Positions 56,288-64,000 of a stretch of 64,000 bases of DNA are shown here, in pieces. Positions within the stretch are counted from its first letter, which is position 1, and every line of letters starts with the position of its first letter. A program made the position numbers and the translations under genes. Source of the stretch: Timema cristinae (Eukaryota > Arthropoda > Insecta > Phasmatodea > Timematidae); contig JBCFYV010000012.1 in the NCBI GenBank assembly GCA_039000515.1, positions 83,616,193-83,680,192 of the forward strand, read 5' to 3'. The notes under the pieces were generated by a model. It made no database searches and had not been told where the DNA came from. It worked only from the letters and a program-made list of their open reading frames with translations.

Positions 56288-59206
56288 CTGAAGAGGTAAA
56301 ATTAAGGTTAGGAACCACGAGTGATTTGCTTGCTGCAGACGCTCGGTATCACTGGAAATGCCGTAAATTATTTACTAGCAACTGTAATATAAGTGCAGCA
56401 AAAAATAAGGCACTTAGTGATTATATAGAGGAGAAAGATAACGCTTTCAATGAAGTTATATAAGAAATTACTGAAAACAGTAGCCAAACCTGGAACAGTG
56501 TTAAGCTACATTCTTTCTATTTAGCTTTTGGGGGAAGTTCTATATCCCGAAGGATATTTGTGCAAAAACTCAAGAACATTTTGGAAACAAAGTTTGAGTG
56601 CTGTCATCTCCTGGAATAGCGAGTTTAATTTTGTCCAGGAAACATTGCACCATGAAACTTATCAGTACAGAAAATGATGAAAATGTTACGTCAGAGAATG
56701 TAAAAGCCTTAGCGTATATCATAAGAAGGGAAACCGCCAGTATCGACGTGGACAAATCCAAATACCATGTTAAAATCAACATTCACTCTATACAGCGTGA
56801 TTGTAGTCAAACACTTTTAGATTTTCTGAACTAACTAAAAATACCGGCTCTGGAAGTAGTTACAAATGGTAGTATAGTTTCAAGTTGTCTGAAAAATTTC
56901 CCTATTCAACTCCAAGGTGCCTTCTCTAACTCACTGAAGAAAAAGTCTATCATTGAAGAACTCAGCCATTTTAAGATTACTACTACGTACGACGAATATA
57001 AACGTTTTCGATCATCTGTGGCAAAAGCATGCAGTGGAGATTATAATTTGAGGGGTATCACATATGGTGACGGACTAGTCCAAGTAGTTGATGACAACTT
57101 TTATGTTAATATATGCTCTGAAAATGGACTACAACAAATTTATTCAATGGGAATGATCCTCACAAAATTTACAAACATGTTATATGAGGAGCAAGAAAAA
57201 ATCTCGATTCCCAGACTACCGAACAATGAAGTTAACTCTTAATCTAGAGTCAAATGATATAATAACAAGATACAAGGGGCCCAAGAAAATGCTCATGCCT
57301 GCAGTTTCTCCAGTGTGTATTATTCGCTCATTGAAAGTTTTAGCTCTATAAGTGTGCCAGAAAGTATCAAATTTGAATGCACATGAGAGTGATTTTATGT
57401 TTCTAAAGTCTGTTACTTACAGTGATAGTGGACCAGAGTATCATGGTTTCAACACGAAGATAGCACGAGAATCAGGTCGTGATGTTATAAATGCCCCACA
57501 AATAATGTATTTACCATTGATTTATTTACCTCCAACTAATCATGACATGGTTTTAACAACAATGTTAGAAGCAAAACGACTATGTGAAGAATGTGTACAG
57601 CCGTTTCTTGGGTTTACAGCAGATCAAGCTATTTACAAAATAGTCGTTGATGTTATATGGCACAATCCTGAAGAATTTTCCAACTTTGTCCCACGCCTTG
57701 GTGATATGCATACGCTCATATCTTTTATTGGGTGTTTGGGAACACCCATAGCTGGCAGTGGTATAGTGGAAATTTTTGAATGTGCTTTTGGTGAGGTTTT
57801 AAAATTGTTACATGATAAAAAAAAATCCGTCAGAATATGCGAGTTTTGAGAATACTGGTAGAAGAGGTGCTGGGTTCATTATTAGAAAAGAGTGACGTCA
57901 CCAGTTTTGATAAAATGATTTAGAAATTAAAAGATAAGTGTACTCAGAGCCGAACCACTAAATTGTGGGTTTACTGTCCCATTAAGCCAGTCCTAATAAT
58001 GATGAATTTTGTGAGAGCAGAGAGAAAAGCAGATTGGTGTCTTCACATTTTTTGTGTACAAGTGTTTCTATACTTTGCTGCTGCTGCTGGGCACTGGAAT
58101 TATTTACGATGTGCTTCTGCGTATCTTCTATTCATGTAAAAGATGTCACAGAAGTGCCTAGACTGTTTTTTTGAAAGGAGAGCATGTTATGCGACACAAG
58201 AACGTAATTTGGAATGGGATATGGTCAGATAAGATGATTGAAAGTACTTTTATGAGATATGGACATGGTGAACGAGGAACGTCTTTGACTGGTTTGACAC
58301 TGGGTAATGCTGCAGTGAAACGTTGGGCCTTAGGTATGCATGTAACCGGTCAGCTAGAAAACGAACTATGTGACTTGGGGAAATATAAGAGACCTGAAGA
58401 AATGAGACTTCATAAAGAATAAAGTAAAGGATGAATAAGTCATGATGTCACAGACAGATAAAACTAAGAAAAAAAACTTAAGTTATGCATACAGCCCTTG
58501 AATACACCAGAGCACCCTGAAGAGTTGGTAAACGTTGTCTCTGGAAAAATAGCATCTAAGGATGCTAATGTAGACAATGATAGATGGTAGATATGGTATT
58601 GGAACAACTGTTGTGCACCAATTTCAAGAAAGGCACCCCGGTGGGTTCCATGATACACTCCACAAATCTGTAGTGTAATTGTCAGAGAGGAAAGAATGTA
58701 GCAAACATAAAATTGCAGGACTGATGGGCACAGCACTCTTATACTCTATAGAGTTATGTCCCTTCAAGCCAACAGATATATATATAAATGCCTGATTTGC
58801 TAAAACACAAACTTGCACCAGTGCCACCATCTATGTTTAAAGTTGATGGAAGCATCCGGGAGGCTGTTGACAAGTCTGTTTTGATGAATACTATGGCTGT
58901 GTCACAGTCAGTAAGAACAAATAGTACACCTTCACTAATTGTCATTGATAGCTGTTCTTTATTATGGGTGGTGTACTGGCCTGCTGGAGGAACCGTTAAT
59001 TACTTTATGAATCGCTTTCTAGGCAAAGTTGTTGATAAGCTACAAGATGCCCATGTGAATATGGTATTTGTTCGATACCATAACTTTAGTATCAAGTCAT
59101 CAGCAAGGGCTGCTTGTGGAAAACAGGCATCAAGAAAGTTCATTCTTACAGAAAAAAGACCATTACCTCTACAAAGTGCAACTTTATCCAATAATGATAA
59201 AAAGTA

Positions 59207-59470
59207 ATTATAATAATAATATTTAGCACCGCGTCTTACTACCCGTTCGGGTTATACTCTTTAAGTACTAATTACGTTAATGGATGTAGGAATTGGGAAG
59301 GTTGGATTAGAGGAAGTGAACCCGCATTTGCGTGGAGGGAGAGTGGAAAACCATTTAGGAAAAACCACTCCCAGTTCACCCGACCGAGATTCGAACCTCG
59401 ATCTCTCCGTCCTCAGCAGTTTGGCTCAACACGACAAGCGCGTTAGCCAACTACGCCACCAAGGCGGGTA
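59207..59470 (-). mobile_element. SINE-A inserted into the CXC gene
   Basis: A 264-bp copy close to the 103-349 element. On the minus strand the head reads GGTGGCGTAGTTGGCTAACG and the box B GAGGTTCGAATCTCGG, followed by body and tail, with (TAA)n at the left. The duplication ATAAAAAGTA lies at 59,197-59,206 and 59,471-59,480. It ends the frame that contains the IDSCSLLW motif. Little divergence from the family consensus suggests a fairly recent insertion. Confidence 0.95.
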
Positions 59471-59489
59471 ATAAAAAGTAGTGGATACA

Positions 59490-60060
59490 GCTTTTTTGTA
59501 ACTATTGTAATGATATGAAATTATACATATCAATATGTTATTATTTAAATCTATATTCAAAATTACTATATTTAATATTCGAGCGGGTAGTAAGATTTAT
59601 TTGTGTAGAACTGTCGAGTTGCAAGGTGTGGCGAAATCCTTCTACGTCTCTGTTTTAAAAGACAACGCACTTTCCGTGGAAAGAGACGCACCTGTATGAC
59701 CTCACCCTTTTCTTTTAGGAAGCTTCGAGAAGGAAATGTCGCTTGATATACCCCTTCAAATGCGCACATCTCCTCACTGCTGGTGATCCTTCCTTCTCGA
59801 CAAGAACACGTATAGCTCAGATTCATTTAACGCAATAGTCGGGCTTTTATCAAAATATAAAATGCGTGTGATATCTAGCTAAAAGTAAACAGTTTATTCA
59901 TTTAAAATTAAAATAAAAGACTATAAAAAACACCAGAACTTTTAATTTATAAAATAATATAATTAATTATTACAATAATGTCACCCTAACGATGGCGTAT
60001 AGACATTTCTTATCAGGCTAGCGTTTTAATTATTACACTATTTTGTTAAATATGGAACTA
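59490..60060. other. Unrelated sequence inside the CXC gene
   Basis: Before and after this stretch the CXC gene can be followed, but only about 35 codons should separate the two parts, and roughly 550 bp lie here. It is therefore probably another insertion. It holds an 84-codon minus-strand frame (59,572-59,826) that reads CSCREGRITSSEEMCAFEG near its start and is arginine-rich later; I do not recognise it. No terminal repeats are obvious. Confidence 0.5.
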
Positions 60061-61301
60061 ATATTTCTTTTGAGAATTGTTTGACTGTTACTGAACAAGA
60101 TCCAATACCACTTCAGACACAAAGAGGAAATTTGACTGTTAGAAATGATCTAAACACTAAGAGGTGGACATGATGCACCAATTAATAGCTGAGGTGAGAG
60201 AAAAGGAAGATGTAACAGTTAATGTTATTTGTGATGACATGGATGTATTTGTCCTATTGGTGTACTACTACCACATTTTATCCATAAAAAATGAAATTTA
60301 CATGGTAACATTGAAAGCATCTCGGACCATAATAGATATCTAAGCAACAGTATTAAAACATGAGAACATCATTTCAAGTCTTCCTGCAGCTCACTCCCTT
60401 TCTGGATGTGATTCTGCTGTCACATTCTACGGCATAGGGAAGAAAAAGGTTTTTAAATGTCTCCATTGGGGTAAACATTTAACAAAATTGGGTAAACTTG
60501 AAAACTGTATGACAGATATCATAAAGGAATACACAGGATTTTTTTCGGCATTATATGGCATAATAGATCCGGTTGATATGACAGGAGCAAGAGTTTCTCT
60601 TTGGGCGAAAAGAATTGGACAGCTCCTTCTTTCTCTTCACTTCCACCTACTACTGAATGTTTCGCAGAAAATGTAAAATGAGTCCACTTTCAAGCTGTTT
60701 TATGGCTATCTGCAAATAATCCTTCTCTACCCAGCATAGATCCAGCATCATATGGATGGCATAGAAAGGAAGTAACCAACGAAGTTATCACCATTGCCAT
60801 ACCGGAGAAAACACTTCAATCACACCTGACTATATTTTGGAAATGGTGAAGTGTTCCTGTCGGCCTGACAATCTACTATGAGATGTAACTGCAGAGGAAG
60901 TAATATGTCATGCAGCTTAATGTGTCAGTGCTTCCACGAAGGGAAAACTGGCCGTAACCCTCAAACAAAAATTTCTGAAGAAATAAGAAAAGCTACTTTG
61001 AAGATGATTTATTTTAGCTTGCTGGGATAAATTTCACATGATTTTTTGTATGCTGTTATAGTTATAATTCAAATGTTAAGATCTACATAGATTACACAAG
61101 AATGATGAAATGTTAATTTTCAACATTTTTCCTTATGTTCAATTAACTATCATGGTGATAATTCTAATTGATTGCTAGTCTATTTTGGTTACTGTATTTC
61201 TTTAAGTTTCAATAAATTAATAAGCTCGTAATTACTATGTTATTGTACTATTTTTCATTGTAAACTTACTTGTGGTTGATTTGATCCATTAAATAATTAT
61301 A

Positions 61302-61554
61302 CTTTCGTATTCCTTGGCTCAAAAAACATAGAAAATCATATGCCACACATTAACTTTGTAAAAACTTATCAATGACTTACCTTCTGGCAGCCAACTTGTG
61401 CGCTATCTTGGATTAGCAAAATTGCTCAAGGTTTACAGAGTGGCATCAATTGCATTTGAAATCTACATACTATAATCTATAAACACACTGACAATTTTTT
61501 ATTCATACCCTAAAACAAGCCTACATGGATATAAGGCTTTTGACATCCGGACTA
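61302..61554 (-). repeat. Terminal inverted repeat, right
   Basis: Read on the minus strand from 61,554 inward: TAGTCCGGATGTCAAAAG, AGGGTATGAATAA, TTGATGCCACTCTGTAAACC, TTGAGCAATTTTG, GGCTGCCAGAAG, GTTAATGTGTGGCATATG and GAGCCAAGGAATACG. At 253 bp it is almost the same length as the left repeat. Confidence 0.85.
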
Positions 61555-61557
61555 TAA

Positions 61558-62345
61558 AGGATATACAATTCAGTTTTACAGGTAATACTATCAAAATACC
61601 AATACAATCTTTAATATATTTAAATATGTAGTTATCATCCATGTTATTTACATTCGGCCAAGACTACAATATATTTAAAGTTGGCTATTTGCTTGTATAT
61701 TGGTTTCATAAACCATATTATATCGACTAAGAGAGTAACTTTTTTTTATTTTGAGTTCTAAATAACTATGGGGACTGCAAACTGTAGCGCTGAGACTCGT
61801 TGCAGAAGTTCGGAACTCCCTCGGGGAGGGAGGCCTTGTTCTTTGAAAATAGGGCTTATGCCGAAATGGAGGCGTAAAGTTGTCAACATTTTCCCTTCAA
61901 TTTAAATTTTATAGCTTTAATTTATTTTAATGAAGAGTTAAAGATTATTTTAAGGGTTAATTCACGTGAAATGTCTTTTGAAACTGAGATAAAGTTAAAT
62001 GGTTAGAAACGTTGATTTAGCCCTCCTCAAAAAAATAAAGTTACAAAAGGACATTCTGAGATATTAGAGTGTTGTTTTAAGGGTTTTGAAGGTTCAAGAC
62101 TTCTTTTTCCATAATAGTTACACCAATGTGAGGATGTTTACATTCAGGTAGACGAAGCCTTTTAATATGGAGGGAGTCGCTTCTCTTCGTGTTTATTTAC
62201 CTATTGAAAAAAGAAATTAATTGTGATTTGTTGAATGATGAACCTGTTTGTATATTAGTTTAGTTTGTATTGTGTAAGAGAATAATAATTATTATCATTG
62301 AAACTAGTTTATAGTAGGCCTATTTTAATGTAATTTATAACCTAT
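61558..62345. other. No gene recognised
   Basis: Right flank of the CXC transposon. AT-rich, nothing identifiable. Confidence 0.45.
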
Positions 62346-62347
62346 AC

Positions 62348-62640
62348 ACCATCTCTTTGGTATAGTGGTCAGGATTCCTGACTATAGTTTCAGAGGTGCT
62401 GGGTTCAATCCCCGGCGCTTTCAACTAATGGATCCACAGCGGTGTCAAACTTAGCCTCGTGAGGACAAATAAGGAGCTAATTGAAAAAATAGGAAGCGGC
62501 TGCGGTCTAGAAAAGCGAGATAAGCAGCGGCTGGAGGTTTTGTTGTGCTGACCACATGACACTCTCTATCCCCAAATGCTAGGAATATCATCACTAACGG
62601 CGGTGGTAGTTTGGTCGAGATAGCTTAATCAGGGTCTCAA
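62348..62640 (+). mobile_element. tRNA-like SINE with possibly conserved core
   Basis: TGGTATAGTGGTCAGGATTC is box A-like and GCTGGGTTCAATCCCCGGC forms a good T arm with box B. The acceptor stem does not pair and the anticodon arm is broken, so it is not a working tRNA. Downstream, GGAAGCGGCTGCGG, GAGATAAGCAGCGGCTGGAG and GTGCTGACCACATGACAC recall, from memory, a core sequence seen in some insect SINEs. No tail or duplication was identified. A tRNA-Glu or tRNA-Asp ancestor is possible. Confidence 0.6.
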
Positions 62641-64000
62641 ACCATGGAGTTATTTTTTCAATTTATAAGAGAGCAGTTATTATTAGTGAGAGGAATTTCT
62701 ATTAGTTTCTAGTGGCTTGTTTCTTGTAAGGAAGAACTTGTTTTTAGTGAATTTTACTAGTCATTAAAACCAGATATATTGTATTTATTGGTTAAATGTG
62801 AGACAAGTATGGGTTTAATTTTGGTTATTGCTGCATTCTGTTTCTTCTACGACGAACTTTATTTTGAAGATCGTAGTTACCTATATCTCGCTACTCTTGA
62901 CCAGTCGCGGGAGTTACTAGGAGCTAATTTGTGGTAAGAGATTATCTCACAGATGAGCCATGAAGCCCGGGCAAGGTCATCATCTCACGTGAATCTACAG
63001 CTCGCAATGATATGGGAGCCAGTGGTGGCTTGTAGAACATTGCTAGGGAATGCATGGCTTGGTGAGACTACTCTAGTATCTAAAGATGAATATTTTCCTC
63101 AGAACTCAGTGATGGCTTGTGGCCTTCCAGGTTAGTGAAGAAGCTGGGCCGAGGAAGCAGGGAAAGTAAGCCTACAGAACCTATTAATATATGCATAAAG
63201 CTATTAAATATGAGATTTGGTGAGGTGGGGAAGGAGAAATATTGTTAGTAAATACTTAAGTCAAATATGATATTATCGTATTCATAAATGTAGGGTGAGG
63301 ATGGCAGTGTGTCGAAAGAGTTGCCACCATTGAAAATGTAAATAAATATAAACAAAGTGAAACTAATTAGTAAAACAACTTTTTTAAATTTTAAATTCAG
63401 TTATTAATTTAAATCAATGTCAATTTTGTAAACAATATTCCGTCTTAATTCGTGTATTCATGAAGACGAGAGAATCATTTCTTTGCGTTGCATCCCCTGA
63501 CGGCAAGTTGTTATAACAACTACGCTGATATGTCTTCAACTAAACTCTTATTTGCTCTCCATGACTCTACTACTGAACTTTCTGCACTACTGTTTTATTT
63601 TTATCATATATTTCTAACATATTTCATTCCTGCCTGTGCTCGAGCTCCGATATTTTATTACAATATCCATCTACATTTGACTGACCTGTATCTACATCGG
63701 AAACTGAACCATAGCTGCAGTCTAGCGGCAGGTTGAGAAACTACCTCTACTAATTCAGAGGCACTGGGATTGAATGAACGTAAGACTTAGTCTTCGTATT
63801 TTATATTTGAGCGCAACTCTTTAATGAGTTTTACTTTTATTGTTATTACCTTTAGTTTGTTTTATCCTTCAACTCTGTTCTAATCCCGAGAATAGCTTTG
63901 ACACAAAGCAAGGCCTGGCCATTGAAGCCACGTCCTAAAAATAAAACTGTCATTGGCGGTCGATGGGTAATCAAGATAAAGTATGGACCAGATAGTAAAG
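62641..64000. other. No gene recognised
   Basis: Unassigned DNA to the window end. Two open frames (62,953-63,135 and 63,488-63,736) are short, without motifs. A nearby gene beyond the window cannot be excluded. Confidence 0.4.

Larger units (their letters stand above)
55503..61030 (+). pseudogene. Degenerate CXC (Tesmin/TSO1-like) protein with FEN/XPG-like nuclease motifs
   Basis: One former gene spread over many frames; once the insertions are discounted about 1,450-1,500 codons remain. Segments in order: an N-terminal Cys/His region (FHCHRACVSIYT near 55,680; CLFCGEEC near 55,838); AADARYHWKCRKLF near 56,332; DDNFYVNICS near 57,090; GDMHTLISFIGCLGTPIAG near 57,701; AGHWNY near 58,090; GEHVMRHKNVIWNGIWSDK near 58,174; LAPVPPSMFKVDG near 58,813; IDSCSLLWVVYWP near 58,942; ICDDMDVFVLL near 60,227; LSGCDSAVTFYGIGKKKVF near 60,403; and the CXC domain KCSCR plus RCNCRGSNMSCSLMCQCF at 60,849-60,934. 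Stop at 61,028-61,030. The family is known to me as large, often multicopy, uncharacterised invertebrate proteins. The D-rich and GIGKK motifs resemble FEN1/XPG nucleases (inference). The start codon is unknown; the first clear ATG is near 55,566. At least six frameshifts and several stops rule out function. Confidence 0.85.
55126..61554 (+). mobile_element. CXC-domain DNA transposon with long terminal inverted repeats
   Basis: A 6,429-bp element defined by matching ends of about 250 bp. The outermost bases read TAGTCCGG on both strands, and TAA occurs directly outside each end (55,123-55,125 and 61,555-61,557), consistent with a 3-bp target-site duplication. Inside lies one long plus-strand gene that now has stops and frameshifts. 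Two SINEs (55,987-56,287 and 59,207-59,470) and about 0.5 kb of unrelated sequence (59,490-60,060) were added later. A TAA/TTA duplication is known for PIF/Harbinger elements, but no Harbinger DDE transposase or Myb-like gene is seen. The only gene is the CXC family protein, so its assignment to a known superfamily is open. Confidence 0.85.

Noticed and set aside
62353..62425. Functional tRNA gene
   Set aside because: The T arm is good, but the acceptor stem does not pair and the anticodon stem is broken; SINE-like sequence follows.

Overview
The window is AT-rich animal nuclear DNA with no intact protein-coding gene that I can support. Almost everything recognisable is repetitive: tRNA-derived SINEs, non-autonomous DNA transposons, minisatellites, microsatellites and one very large inverted repeat. 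Several repeat styles here (SINEs ending in (TAA)n, hAT MITEs, a possible Penelope-type fragment, and a 62.4 kb element that reminds me of insect SINEs) suggest an invertebrate, perhaps an arthropod. I cannot name a species from this window.

The main object is at 55.1-61.6 kb. A 6.43 kb DNA transposon has terminal inverted repeats of about 250 bp (55,126-55,373 and 61,302-61,554) and is flanked by a 3-bp TAA duplication. It carries one long, decayed plus-strand gene of roughly 1,450-1,500 codons. The gene belongs to a large family of uncharacterised invertebrate proteins that end in a Tesmin/TSO1-like CXC cysteine domain. Its second half holds motifs resembling the FEN1/XPG (PIN-like) 5' nuclease fold, ahead of the CXC domain. 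I read it as a mobile element whose candidate enzyme is a FEN-like nuclease rather than a standard RNase H-fold transposase. The copy is dead: it has frameshifts, stops, two nested SINEs with clear target-site duplications, and about 0.5 kb of unrelated sequence.

Layout: 0-7.5 kb, SINEs in both orientations and a palindromic MITE; 8.2-9.26 kb, a 73-bp minisatellite of tRNA-like units; 9.3-21 kb, mostly AT-rich unique-looking DNA with SINEs at 15.5-18.1 kb and a second palindromic MITE at 13.9 kb; 22.0-22.5 kb, a hAT MITE with a perfect 8-bp duplication; 26.8-27.5 kb, a 43-bp minisatellite; 27.9-28.8 kb, a hAT remnant with a recognisable dimerisation-domain fragment; 29.9-32.0 kb, SINEs including an inverted pair, and the third palindromic MITE; 39.2-40.9 kb, a 71-bp minisatellite with a higher-order repeat of about 497 bp; 45.16-50.55 kb, a giant inverted repeat with arms of about 1.7-1.8 kb; 55.1-61.6 kb, the CXC transposon; 62.3-64 kb, a tRNA-like SINE and unassigned DNA.

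Two SINE families (called A and B here) have different tRNA-like heads but the same 3' tail, which suggests mobilisation by the same LINE. All comparisons were made by eye; percentages and database matches are deliberately not given.
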